Below are positions 1-10,799 of a stretch of DNA of 64,000 nucleotides, in pieces. The stretch's first letter is position 1, and each line of letters opens with the position of its first letter. Source of the stretch: Berberis thunbergii. Lineage: Eukaryota; Streptophyta; Magnoliopsida; Ranunculales; Berberidaceae. The translations under genes were made by a program, and so were the position numbers. The notes under the pieces were generated by a model. That model worked only from the letters and a program-made list of their open reading frames with translations. It did no database searches and was not told where the DNA came from. The DNA lies in contig QNQO01000674.1 of the NCBI GenBank assembly GCA_003290165.1, positions 62,001-126,000 of the forward strand, written 5' to 3'.

Positions 1-630
1 GATGATCTTGAAGAATTACGGGCCCAACGTCTATTTAACACTGATTCGACCCAAGTGGCACCAGGCCCGCCTAATTCAGTCCACCAGGCGGACCCGAATT
101 CTTACAACATGCTAGGCTTACACGTTTCATAGATATCCTCAATACCCATAAGTCCTACAAAGGCAAGTATCTTGAGGATCAACTTCGAACAGGCAATTAC
201 AATAACTCTATGTTTCGAACTAGAAAGCAAATACCAGAACACATTCCACTCAGGGAAACTTCCTTCTACAAATTGCTCTTGGATTGGGAACTATCTCTTG
301 CGTAGATAAGAACATAAGGCTAATAGGGAACTTCCCTCTTACCGCACGACTCCTAATTAGAGAAGGATCTCCACAAAGATCTCCTTCCTAAACTACACCT
401 TCGATGGCCTGGTAGAACTAGAACTTTTACACTATAAATAAGACATGATGTTGGTAAGCTAAGGTATGCTAAAAATTTCCTATTGACAACATTACACCTT
501 CCTTAGATCCCTGTCTAACTTTAGCTTGGAGTGCCATCGGCCACCACAACGGTGGTCTGTGGCTCACGTGCGTTACTTGTGCAGCTAAGCAAGACAAGGT
601 CAAATCAGGGAGCGAAAAATGACTGCATCA
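1..630 (+). repeat. 5' LTR of element 1 (first ~47 bp outside the window)
   Basis: This aligns by eye along its length with 16899-17513. Position 1 corresponds to about base 48 of that LTR. It ends in GACTGCATCA, followed directly by a PBS. A TATA-like CTATAAATAAG lies near 432-442. It also matches the reverse complements of the LTRs at 5846, 14523, 19313 and 26317. Confidence 0.9.
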
Positions 631-631
631 G

Positions 632-651
632 TTTGGCGTTGTCCGTGGGGA
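632..651 (+). other. Primer-binding site of element 1
   Basis: TTTGGCGTTGTCCGTGGGGA starts one base after the LTR. It matches, with few changes, the reverse-complement site beside the LTR at 14523 (TTTGGCGCCGTTCGTGGGGA). The TGGCGCCGT...GGGGA pattern is usual for plant Tat/Athila elements. It marks the upstream LTR as the 5' one. Confidence 0.8.
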
Positions 652-757
652 CGAAAAAGTTCCTAACTTTTCACTAGAACCATCTCCATTCAAAACACAG
701 AGAGATCATGGTGACTAGAACATGCAAAGAGAAAGAACGAGGGGAAGCATTAAGCAT

Positions 758-1100
758 TCAGCCTGGCACTGCTTCACCACCCTCGACAACGCAGGCTTTG
801 TCAGTGATGAAAACGATCACATCAATAAAGCAAATGCCTGATGAGACACTAGAGGCATACTTGATCCATTTTAACTGAGAGTTAACCACTGTTAACATGT
901 GCAACGACACAACAGCCGTCTCGGCCTTCATCAACGGATTGCGGAAATGAAAGTTGTACAACTTTTTGACACTAGACCCTCCGACAAGTATGACAGGCCT
1001 AACAAAGGAATCACAAATCTTCATCACCTTAAGAAAAGAATGGGCCACCCGAATAGAGGTCGAACCCAGGGAACAATCGGTTGACAAAATATGTGTGCTT
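758..1100 (+). pseudogene. gag remnant (C-terminal part) of element 1
   Basis: Translation across two stops gives pieces such as PDETLEAYLIHFN, TTAVSAFINGLRK and LYNFLTLDPP. These match the gag C-terminal half of element 2 (13281-13889, -) and element 3 (25353-25568, -). In element 2 this stretch lies about 800 bp from the PBS. Here it is only about 190 bp away, so roughly 600 bp of the gag N-terminus is deleted. Gag forms the cytoplasmic particle in this family; this copy cannot. Confidence 0.7.
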
Positions 1101-1200
1101 TATGGAGCCTATTCCGAGCTTGAACTGTCCAACAGGTCTAGGAAAAAGGCTTTCCGAGGTATGAGGATCCAAGCGATATGTGGCGAGCAGCTGATACCGT

Positions 1201-1600
1201 ATGATCAGAAACATGGCCCTTCTGCCGCTAGTATTTACTAAAAAAGACTTCCAAGGCATACAACTCCTGCACAATGACGCCCTGGAGGTAATAATTTCCC
1301 CGGCAGGCTGGATAGTAATGAGGTCCTTAGTAGACACAAGGAGCTTAATGAACATCTTAATTCTCCGTACGTTCCGCAACATCCAACTAGAAAAGACAAC
1401 ATTGACCCCTGATAATCGTTTGATGATCGACTTCAGTGGCGAGAGATGGTCCTCTATGGGAAAGATACAACTAATTGCAACAATGAGAGAGGAATCAGCT
1501 CAGAAAACCCTATTTCAAGAGTTCGTACTGATCGACGTGCCCTTGGCCTATAACAAGGTCCTAGGGAAACCCTACATACACTAGATGGAAACGACGATCT
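1201..1600 (+). pseudogene. Retropepsin-like protease region of element 1
   Basis: An open stretch of about 127 codons reads ...LPLVFTKKDFQGIQLLHNDA..., then a VDTRS motif where an active-site D-T/S-G is expected. It ends with LIDVPLAYNKVLGKPY, the typical end of plant Ty3 protease domains (Y-N-x-I-L-G-R). The catalytic aspartate is kept but the glycine is replaced by arginine, so the enzyme would be dead. The same domain is seen in element 2 (12352-12816, -) and element 3 (about 24150-24600, -). Confidence 0.7.
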
Positions 1601-1903
1601 CTACTCTACACCAGTGCATCAAATATCCAACGAACCAAGTGGTTGGTACATTAAAAAGCGACCAGATCGCTGCTAGGGAGTGCTAGCACATGACGACCTT
1701 GCCACCTAGTGATTCCCAATCAGCGGCTAAGCCAACGGTTAAGATGACCTTCTGTTTTACCTGAAGCACAGGAGGAGAACAACCGACCCTGGATAACGAG
1801 GCACCAGTAAGTTCTCAAGGCAAGCCCAATGCTGGGCAACCAGAGAAAGAAACCATTACGATCTACCTGGACAACCCCACAATAGCAAGGCTATCCAGAT
1901 TTA

Positions 1904-2774
1904 TTCCCGCCTGAGCGAAGAATTGGTGGAGCGACTCACGAAGCTGCTACAATGCAACCAGGACATCTTTGCATGGACCATGCCAGACATGGTGGAGATC
2001 GGCCCGTCGATAATCACCCATCGCCGAGAGGTGGACCCCTCGAGAAAAACCATCAAGCAAAAGAAGAGGCCTGTAGCGCCCGAAAGAAACTCGATCATAA
2101 ACGAAGAGGTACAACATCTACTCAATGCGGGCATGATAAATGAAGCACAATACCCTGACTGACTGGAAAACACCGTTCTTGTAAAGAAGAAAAATAGGAA
2201 GTGGAGAGTATGTGTTGGTACTCTGACCTCAACAAAGCCTGCCCAAAGGACCCGACTCCCTAACATCAATTAGATCGTAGATGCCACTTCCGGGCCCAAC
2301 TTACTCAGCTTCATGGATGCCTATTCATACTACAATAAAATATTGATGCACCCCCTAGATCAAGAGAAAACCTCTGTCATGACAGAAAGGGTAATATACT
2401 ACTATAGGGTGACGCCATTCGACTTAAAGAACGCAGACGCTACATACCAACGACTAGTCAACAGGATGTTCAAATAACAGATCGACAGAAACATGAAGGT
2501 TTACATAGACGACATGCTTGTCAAAAGCCTCCGGATGCTCGACCACATGTGTGATCTCGCTAAAGCATTCAACCAACTCAAGAAATACTAGATGAAGCTC
2601 AACCCACAAAAGTGTACGTTCGGAGTTGAGTCTGGAAAATTCCTAGGCTATATTGTGAACAAAAGAGGGATCAAAGCCGACCCAAAACAAATTCATGCCC
2701 TTCTCGATATGATAGCCTCAACCAACATCAGAGAGGTTCAGAGCCTGATTGGGAGTGTAGCAGTACTCAATTGA
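1904..2774 (+). pseudogene. Reverse transcriptase region of element 1
   Basis: Broken frames carry the RT landmarks in order: REVDPSRKTIKQKKRPVAPE with NEEVQHLLNAGMI (fingers), VLVKKKNRKWRVCV, then FMDAYSYYNKILMHP. YIDDMLVKS, the catalytic Y-x-D-D box, lies around 2500-2530. KLNPQKCTFGVESGKFLGYIV comes next in several broken pieces, followed by a connection domain. Stops interrupt at several points (for example after INEAQYPD and in the MFK-QIDR stretch). This domain copies the element RNA into DNA; this copy is inactive. Confidence 0.85.
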
Positions 2775-2786
2775 TTTATATCGAAG

Positions 2787-3206
2787 TTGTCTGACAAATG
2801 CCTTCATTTCTTTAAGATACTAAGAAGAAGCAAAGGATTTTCTTGGAACGAAGCGTGCGAACAAGCCTTTCAAAGCCTGAAAGCATATATGGGGAGTCCA
2901 GAGCTACTCTCAAAACTTGCGACAAGAGAAACACTCTACTTGTACCTATCTGTTTCCAGGCATGCTGTCAGTTCAACCCTTGTACGCGATAACCAGGGGA
3001 CTCAAAGACCAGTGTATTACACTAGCAAAACCTTTGTAGTAGCAAAAACACACTATCCAGACCTGGAAAAGTTGGCTCTGGCACTGGTCGTGCCTTTCAG
3101 GAAACTCATTTCCTATTTTCAGGTCCACTCTATAACAGTCCTGACCAAGCATCCACTTTGCTTGGTATTACATGAACCCGAGCTATCGAGCATGATGGTA
3201 AAATGA
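2787..3206 (+). pseudogene. RT-associated RNase H (first RNase H) of element 1
   Basis: An open stretch of 139 codons follows RT. It contains FSWNEACEQAFQSLKAYMGS (start of the retroelement RNase H), LYLYLSVSRHAVSSTLVRD, RPVYYTSKTF and HYPDLEKLALALV. This is the normal Ty3/gypsy RNase H that degrades the RNA strand of the hybrid. It runs into a stop before a second, unrelated RNase H that begins about 130 bp downstream. Confidence 0.8.
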
Positions 3207-3330
3207 TTAGTAGAGCTTAGACAGTTTGACATAAACTTCACTTCAAGAATCACCATTAAAGCTCAAGCACTGACAGATTTCATTGCGGAGTTCACCGACA
3301 AAGAAAAATCGAACACAAACCACCGGCCCT

Positions 3331-3820
3331 CGGAGTCGAGTCTTCAAGCGTGGATCTTGCGATGCGATGGGTCTTCCACCGGGAAGGCAAGCGGAGTCGG
3401 GATCACATTCTGTTCCCCCAATGGCTTTACCCTTGAAAACGAGGTCAGGTTCAACTTTTCTACTTCAAACAATGAGGCCGAATACGAAGCTCTCCTATCC
3501 AGCCTAAAGCTAGCATTTGGGATCAGTATAGATTTTCTAACAGCATACAACGACTCAAGACTGGTAGTCAACCAGGTCAAGGGGGACTTCAGTAGCAAAG
3601 ACCCTTGCATGATAGTCTACCGCGACAAGCTACTTGGCATAATGGGCAGGTTCAAGAACTGCGAACTCATACAATGCCCCCTAGACGACAACAAAAGGCC
3701 AGATGTGCTAGCTCAAGAAGCCTTAGTCTCCGACGAAATCCCCAGTGGCCTCATTGTATACCAAGAGCAATCAAGTCTCGACGAAAGAAAACATAGAGAT
3801 GTCTGCGCTGTAGAAACGTA
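3331..3820 (+). pseudogene. Second, archaeal-type RNase H (aRNH) of element 1
   Basis: About 150 codons read LRCDGSSTGKASGVGITFCS, NNEAEYEALLSSLKLA, AYNDSRLVVNQVKGDF and RPDVLAQEAL. D in the DGS motif, E in NEAEYEAL, D in NDSRLVV and the late D of RPDVLA are the expected four acidic positions of an RVT_3-type RNase H. A second RNase H of this kind between RNase H and integrase is a hallmark of Tat-lineage elements. The frame is open from 3357 to 3821, longer than most other domains of this copy. Confidence 0.8.
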
Positions 3821-3830
3821 GCCAAATTGG

Positions 3831-4760
3831 ATGACTCCTATACTAGAATACATAGCAACCAGAGCCTTACCAACAGATAAGGTTGAACTGAGAAAACTAA
3901 AAAATAGAGCATCAAGGTACGCTAACCTAAACGACAAGTTATACAGGAGATCAATGACAAGACCCCTGCTTCGATGTCTATCACCTTCAGAGGCAAGCCA
4001 AGTCTTGGTAATCTTCCATAACGATGTATGCGGGAATCATCCGAGCGGGAAAAACCACTCCCATAAAGCCTTAACTCTAGGGTACTATGGGCCAACCATG
4101 CAGTAAGATGCCAAAAATATTATGTGCAAATGCGACAAATGTCAGAGGTTCGCGCCATACATGCGTATGCCCGCCTAACCACTGACTCCGATGACTAGTC
4201 CCTGGCCATTCGCTCAATAAGGAATGGACATTGTCGGACCGCTCCCAGTATCATCTGGTAAAATGTTCATTCTTTTGGTCGTCGACTACTTTACCAAGTG
4301 CGTCGAGGCCGAGCCCCTATCCAAAATCGAACAAGTCCAAATCAAAAAAATTCATATAGGCCACCATTGTCTGTAGATTCGACATCCCCAGAATATTGGT
4401 CAGCTACAATGAAACCAAATTCGAAGGTAGCAAGCTCAAGAAACTGTGCAAAAGTTTGAGTATTGATCACCACTTCTTCTGGAGGCCATCAAAAGAAAGC
4501 TCAACGTAGCCAAAGGGAAATGGGTTCCAAATCTATCAGGAATACTCTAGGCATATCGGACAACCAAAATAGTCTCTACCAAAGAGACACCTTTCGCCCT
4601 AGCATATGGGTTGGAAGCTATGGTTCTGGTAGAAATCGAAGTGGCAACCTTTCGAATGGAGGAGTTCAGATTTGATGGTAACGATGAAGCGTTGCACGTA
4701 GGGCTAGACGTCCTTGAAAAAAAATGAGATCTAGCCTCCGCCAAAATGGCCCCCTACTAA
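3831..4760 (+). pseudogene. Integrase region of element 1
   Basis: The first 90 codons resemble the integrase N-terminus, with H...H (FHNDVCGNHPSGKNH) and, after a stop, the zinc-binding C-x-x-C (CKCDKCQRF) near 4130-4155. The catalytic core starts with MDIVGPLPV and VVDYFTKCVEAEPL. Later pieces are RTTKIVSTKETPFALAYGLEA. Several stops and frame changes disrupt it, and the second catalytic aspartate region near 4370-4440 is badly decayed. Integrase would insert the cDNA; this copy cannot. Confidence 0.75.
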
Positions 4761-5094
4761 CAGCGAATGGCGCAATATTAAAACAAGAAAGTCAAACCAC
4801 GTGAATTCAAGGTGGGAGATTGGGTACTCAGGAAGACTCAGCAGAGCACCAAAGAAGCTGGAGCGGGAAAGCTAAACCCGAACTGGGCTGATATTCGAGT
4901 TTGGCCTTAGCCAAGATTGTTGAGGTTCGTAACGAGCAGTAGTGGGCATTTTGGTAAAGAAAATATTTTAATGATAATATTTTTGAGGTGCTCTACATTC
5001 CATGGTCGTTTAAGCTCATTGCCGTCTACATCTTCTAGCCAGTACCTTCCCGGCCTATTGACCTTGGTGACTCTGTAAGGACCTTCCTAATAGA

Positions 5095-5750
5095 CAATGA
5101 TCGTCGAACTTGCCAAGTAAGCTTAGTCAGTTCGCAACTGACAATGACGACTTCTGGTACCCAACGCCTAGTCCACTACGTGCTGACCACGATGACCGAT
5201 GAAGTGGGAGTCTAGTCAGTGCTTATCCGTTGATGACGACGACTCGCCAAGGGATCATTGCTCTCCAACAAACAATGATCGCCGAACTTGTCAGATAAGC
5301 TTAGTCAGTTTGTGACTGATGACAACGACTTCTAGTGCCCAACGACTAATCCGCTGTGCGCGGACCACGATGGCATAGAAAGTGGGTGTCTAGTCAGCGC
5401 TTGTCCGCTGATGAAGACGACTCGCCAAGGGATCATTGCTTTCAAACAAACAATTATCGTCGAACTTGCCAGGTAAGCTTAGTTAGTTTGCGACTGATGA
5501 CGATGACTTCTGGTGCCCGACACCTAGTCTACTGCGTGCAGATCATGAAAACTGAGGAAGTGGGAGTCTAGTTAGTGCTTTTCCGCCAATGATGATGATT
5601 CGCCAAAAAATCATTGTTCTCCAGCAGACAATGGCGTAAATCATGACGGTTAAGCTCAATCAGTTTGTGACTGATGACAACGGTTTCTGGTGCCCAAAAC
5701 TCGCCAAGAAGTCATTACATATAATGATCGAGGGAGTATGGTCGATCTAC
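5095..5750 (+). repeat. 178-bp tandem array in the 3' region of element 1
   Basis: The motif CAATGATCGTCGAACTTGCC and its variants start at 5095, 5273, 5451 and 5629, exactly 178 bp apart. Units carry AAGCTTAGTCAGTT, a variable TGACGATGACTTCTGG, GGGAGTCTAGTCAGTGCTT and GATCATTG. There are three fairly full units and a decayed fourth. An inverted copy is present in element 2 at about 10500-10690, so the repeat belongs to the family. Confidence 0.9.
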
Positions 5751-5845
5751 GACCAATAAAGATTTTTGCTGATTAACACCTAATCTGTCACGAGGTCAAC
5801 GACAACAATCCAAAACACCAATATATTTTTACTGATAAAGAAAGA

Positions 5846-6447
5846 TGATGTAGTCATTTTATGCTTCTAAATTTGACCTAGTCCCGCTGACCTTCACAAG
5901 TAACGCACGTGAGCCACAGACCACCGTTGTCATGGCCGATGGCACTCCGATGCTAAAGTTAGACAAGGATTCGAGGAAGGCGTAATGTTGTAAACATGGA
6001 ATTTATAGCGTACCTTAGCTTACCAACTTCATGTCTTATTTATAGTACATGAATCCTGGTTTTACTAGGCCATCGTAGGCGTAGTTTAGGAAGAAAATCT
6101 TCGCGAAAATCCTTTTCTAATTAGGAGTCGCGCTGTCGAAGCGAAGTTCCTTGTTAGTCCTGTGCTCCTAGATACGCAGGAGATAGTTCCCAATCCAAGA
6201 GCAATCCATAGAAGGGAGTTTCCCTATGTGGAATGTATTCTAGTATTTGCTTCCTAGTTTGAAGCAGAGAGTTGTTGTAGTTGCCCGTATGAAGCTGATC
6301 CTTGAGAATCGTCTTGCGGACTGGATTAGGTGGACTTAGAACCGCTTGGGTCGGATCAGTTTTGAGCTAACGCTGGGGCTTGTAATTCCTTGAGATCGTC
6401 ATGACACGTATATCGCTCAGGGATGTGACCATTTTTATGTATCATCA
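5846..6447 (-). repeat. 3' LTR of element 2 (602 bp)
   Basis: It starts TGATGTAGTC and ends TGTATCATCA on the + strand, inverted relative to the LTR at 1-630. There is no PBS at its inner side. Instead a pyrimidine run on + (ACTCTCCCCGAG, purine-rich on -) abuts base 6447. That makes it the 3' LTR of a - strand element. Confidence 0.9.
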
Positions 6448-6463
6448 ATTACTCTCCCCGAGT
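6448..6463 (-). other. Polypurine tract of element 2
   Basis: On the - strand this reads CTCGGGGAGAGTAAT directly before the LTR start. The same position holds GAGGGAAGTAGT before the LTR at 16899 and a GGGAGTACC-type tract beside 19952. It is the expected second-strand primer site. Confidence 0.65.
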
Positions 6464-6719
6464 AGTGGCCCGTCACATTGGTTCGCTAAGTCATATTTTG
6501 AAAAGATTCGCCGCTCATGATGATGATTGAGTTTGAATCGTTGCTTGAGTCGCGTGCTTCATTAATTAAACACGCGTTAGTTTAGTAAAAAAGAGGTGGG
6601 AACCTAATCCTTATTTAGGTCATCTGTAGTGCAGAGTCCGACTATTCTATTTTCCTTGCTTTTGAAGCTACTGCTCTGTTCGTCTTCTGATTAGAAAAGA
6701 TTGTTCATCTTCTTCATGA

Positions 6720-9175
6720 GTTAACAAAATATTCTTGATGACGTAACCTTGGCCAAGGGCCTGGAGTTTTTCAAAAGTAGGTCTCTTTCTGATCCTGGCC
6801 TTGCTGAAATCCGTACAAAGTTTGGGGTCCTTGAAAACCTGCCGCTGTATGTCTTGAAGGGCGACTAGACGCCAATGTCGCCATCAGTGGGGTTCATCTG
6901 TTTGTATCGTGGGATGTTTCAAACTGGAGTGCACTTTCCCATTCTGGATGTGATCTATGAATTCTTTGATCTTCTGGGGATTCATTCGGCCCAATTGGGG
7001 CCTAATGGATATATGATCACCCTTCTTATCCTGATCAGGGCGAAGAAGGCTAGCGTCAGCGTGACAATGTGTGTAATCCAATTGCTGACTTCTCTTCGAC
7101 TGAAGGGTAATGTCGTATGTAAGATGACATCACTGGCATGTTTCGTGAATCTGCCTGATGATTTGAGGTTTTGGCAGAAGTACTGTTTCTTAGCCCCCAC
7201 GAATTCGAAGTATTTTCGTTGCAAGGGTCGTCCGCTCAAACGACAGTTCAGGACGCTTCGTAAGTTCATTTTTTTTTCTATTGACTTTGGTATGCTTGAT
7301 TCAAGGCTGGCTAATCATTGCTTGCGTTTCTTTGTAGGAAGGTTTTCCACTACTCCTCTTGCCCTAGAGGAGAAAAACACTATGGAGATGTTTCGCGGCT
7401 TGTCAATGAAGAACATGGTGGACGTCATAAGCGTTCCCAACTTCATTCGCAGTGGGCTATGGGATAACTGGCACGTGGCCCCAACTATTTAACAAGCGTT
7501 GCGAGTTAAGTTGGAAGATGGGGCCTCTTCTAGGAAGAGGAAAGGTTGCTGGGGCCAAAGCTCCTGTTTTATCTGATGTGGAGGAGATATCTGAAACGCT
7601 TGCCTCCTTCAGCACGACCCACTCTAGTCGAAAAAGTGCGCGAGTCTGATCTGCTTATCAGGGTGGAGATTGATGTGTTCAGCTGTGAGACGGATTACCT
7701 GCGATTTTCAGGGGTTGAAGACAGGTCAAATCTTTGTGATGCGCAGGTCGGAGCTTTGAATGAGTGTCTAGTGCGGGTTGCAATGGAGGCTTCTACCTGT
7801 GCTAAATCGCGCGGGACTGTTCCAGTAAAAGGCTTTTGTGAAGACTCGCTTGAGTTGTAGAATCTAATCGTCTCATTTGTGCATAGTCTAAACATGGTCG
7901 TGGCACAAGCCAAGTTTCTTGTAATCCGTGTTGTTCACCGTCTCATTACAAGCCACAGCTAGAAGTGTTGGAGGGTCCTTTGGATAATTCACTTTCTCTT
8001 CTTCCGGACCCTGATGAGCCATCTCGTACTAAAGGATCGGTTGTTCGTGACAAGGGAAAGGCTGCGGAGGAGAGCTTGGGAACAGTGGCAACTGCAAAGG
8101 TTGGTGCCGGCGTGGTTTCTGATAAGGGAAAACTTCATTCAGATGCGCGGATAAGTCTGTTTGCACCAGACTTGGTAAGGATGAGTTCTTAGGTCTGGCA
8201 CCAAGAGGTTGATATGGAGTATGCTTCGAGGAAGCATATAAGCAGGCGACACAGTTCGTTGATGGATTGCGCTCCAATATGCTGGAAGGGTGTACGGATA
8301 AGGGTTTAAAGTACCTTATGCTGGGTATGTCTCACTTGAGCCAGGTGGCCGTTGCTGGGACGGAAGTCGAGGTGGCTCGTGAAAGGGTATACACCATGGA
8401 GCGCGTCTTCCTGCACATGTAGGTGCTGTATTCTAATGCGCTCTATAAAATTGAGCGACTGCAGAAGCAGGCTGAGGAGAAGTGGCTAGATAAGTCAACT
8501 GTGGCCGCTGAGACTTAGATGACTCGTCTAGAGGCCCTTGAGCGTGATCTAGCAGAGGCGGTGTCCGAGAGAGACTAACTCAAGCAGGAGTTGAGCCAGA
8601 TTCGCCGAGACATAAAGGTTGCGCAGGAAGCTGCGGCTAAGGCATGTTATAAACTATGTTCTCTTGTTGAAGAGAATGCTTCGAAGGAGGCCGATTCGGC
8701 TGCTTAGAAGTAGTAACTGGAATCCTATATGGATTTTAATGCTCGAAAGGCAAGGAAGGTCGATAACCAGCCAAGCTGGAGTGGCACAAGCTCAATACTT
8801 TGAAGAACAGTCTGGCCACAGAGCAGTCTCTGGTTGACGCGTTGACTGAAAAGTTGGAGCTATTGGAGCATGACCATGCTGATTCGAAAGCGCGGGAGGA
8901 AGAGGTTCTGCATGAACAAGGCAGATGCGAGTTTCGTTGGGTTGTACACGGTAGGCTGGAGCTGCTGGCGTTGATGAAAAAGAAGCATCCGGAATGGGAC
9001 CTCGGCCGTTACAAGATGTCGTATGTAGACTTGTTTGTTGCCTTTGCGTCATTGGATGAAGAGGACAGTTCAGGCTCTGATGCTCATGTCATGCTGCATG
9101 CAGACAAAACTTCTGCTCATTTCTCTAATAGGCCTAGCTCTTCTATTTTTGTACCTTCTCCTGATAAAAAGTAAA
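6720..9175 (+). pseudogene. Antisense ORF of element 2: 'putative gypsy-type transposon' domain protein with coiled-coil C-terminus
   Basis: It is transcribed opposite to its host element. The N-terminal part reads FFKSRSLSDPGLAEI, VGFICLYRGMFQTGVHFP, ...LLGIHSAQLGPNGY. This is the pattern of the plant domain annotated as putative gypsy-type transposon (PF04195-like). A GT-AG intron is visible at 7260-7337 (GTAAGTTC...TTTGTAG). Later exon sequence is broken but ends in an acidic, heptad-like stretch (ALTEKLELLEHDHADSKARE) and a stop at about 9175. Homologous copies are at 15001-16640 (-), 20200-20497 (+) and 57050-59160 (-). Its function is unknown; Grande-type elements are known to have a comparable antisense gene. 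Confidence 0.75.
7260..7337 (+). other. Intron of the antisense ORF (78 bp)
   Basis: GTAAGTTCATTTTTTTTTCT at the donor and TTTCTTTGTAG at the acceptor. The flanking exon ends (...GGACGCTTC and GAAGGTTTTCC) correspond to those around an 88-bp intron at 15998-16085 (-) in element 1. The position is therefore conserved. Confidence 0.65.
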
Positions 9176-9730
9176 CTTTGTATACTTGTACCTTTTCCGT
9201 TCTAACTGTTAATGAAAATAATTTTATAAGTTTTGTGCTTGTTGTCTCTATTGCATGTTTTTCGTTTCGCCTAGTCATTTTGCTTTGACATAGGCTGGTT
9301 GAATCAATAGGACGCTGAAGTGTCTATCTGTAGTAGAGAGCTTGATCGCTTTATGTTGCAAATGTCTTGGGATAATTGTTGCGTAGTCATGTTAGATAGT
9401 AGGCACATTGAGGACAGTTTAGCAAGGGGTTGAGTTGCCTGAGTTGTGTCTTGTCCCCAAGGTAAGCAGCTTGAGGCTTGTCTGATTGGTCGGCTACAAC
9501 AGCTACTACGGGCAATTTGCGAAGGCCGAGCGTATGTGTCAGAGCATTTGTACCAAGTCAGGCGTCGTAAGCACGGATTGACATTTTATGTAACATTTAC
9601 TTGGGCACTGGCTAGATGATCTATGCATCGGCACAAGTGACCTTTGTTGATATTACAATGAGCAGTCTGTTTGAGCATGAACACACTGACTCAACGAGAT
9701 TCATCTTTGCAGCCGCTGTTTTGAAAAAGA
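9176..9730 (+). other. 3' flank of the antisense ORF
   Basis: It begins with an AT-rich stretch with AATGAAAATAATTTTATAAG, a plausible polyadenylation region for the antisense transcript. Nothing coding is recognised. It leads into the 126-bp array. Confidence 0.35.
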
Positions 9731-10450
9731 GCAGTGGTTGCGTGGCAAGCTGCTTGGGGCTCCCACCTTCTGAACCATCTATGTTCGAACAATATGGATT
9801 ACAACTTCAGGGAGTAAAGATTTGGCGACTACGATGAAGAGCAGTAATCCCGTGGCGAGTCGTCGACATTAGTCAAGGACTGACTAGTCTTCCACCTCTC
9901 GAACCATCTACGCTGCGCAGTGGGGGTTACAAATATGAGGTAAAGGGCTTCAGTGACCAGGCTGAAAAGTAGTGGTCCTGTGGCCAGCCGTCGAAATCAG
10001 TTTGGGACTTACTAGGCTCCTACCATCCAAATCATCTACACCTATGCACATCAAGTTACAAATTAAAGAGTTTTTAGCGGCCACGCCAAAAAGCAGTGGC
10101 CCGTGGCAAACCGTCAGAATCAGTTCGGGACTGACTAGGCTCCCACCTTCTAGACTATTTAAACCCGCTTAGTGGGGGCTACAAGTCCAGGGTTGGTGAT
10201 TTGGCAGCCAAGCTGAAAAGTAGTGGCCTATGGCGAGCCGTCGGAATCAGTTCAGGACTAACTAGGTTCCACCTTCTAAACTATCTACAGTCGCACGATG
10301 GGGGCTATGAGTTCAGGGTTTGTAATTTACCGGCCATGCTGAAATGCAGTGGTCCTATGGCGAGCCATCGGAATAAGTTCGGGACTGACTAGGCTCTAAC
10401 CTTCCAAACCATCTGCGCCCGCGCAGTGGGGGCCACAAGTTTGGGCTTTG
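9731..10450 (-). repeat. ~126-bp tandem array in element 2
   Basis: The motif GCAGTGGYCCYRTGGCGAGC and its variants start near 9731, 9841, 9969, 10093, 10220 and 10346. Spacing is 110, 128, 124, 127 and 126 bp. Each unit has GTCGGAATCAGTTCGGGACT, GACTAGGCTCCCACCTTC and a GCGCAGTGGGGGCTACAAGT-type end. It is unrelated by eye to the 178-bp repeat, which follows it directly. Confidence 0.85.
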
Positions 10451-10499
10451 ATAAAAAGCTTTCATTACCAGTCGTCACCAGCTAGGCATACCTGATCGA

Positions 10500-10690
10500 G
10501 TTCGGTGATCATTTACACGAATGGGGCAATGATCTCTGGCAAGTCGTCGTCAGCAGGCATTGTAGCGCTGATTAGACTCCTATTTTCGAAAACCATCGGG
10601 ATCCGCGCTGGGCGGACTAGGTGTTGGGATGTACCAGAAGTTGTCGTCATTAGTTTTGACTGACTAAGCTTGCCTGGTTGGAAAGGGGTT
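10500..10690 (-). repeat. Inverted single copy of the 178-bp repeat
   Basis: GCAATGATCTCTGGCAAGTC, GCTGATTAGACTCC and GACTGACTAAGCTTGCCTGG are reverse complements of unit parts at 5095-5629. The orientation agrees with element 2 being on the - strand. It shows that the array length differs between copies. Confidence 0.75.
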
Positions 10691-10799
10691 TCGCCCGTTT
10701 GAGGGTGTACGAACCCATGTCCGTTAGTATCGCACACTGTGTGGACAACATTACCTTTAAACAAACAATGATCCATAGGTACGATCCGTGCATCAAGGC

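Noticed and set aside
9972..10392. Two similar 63-66-codon ORFs on + (SSGLWRAVGISSGLTR type)
   Set aside because: They are repeated readings of the 126-bp tandem unit, not a gene.
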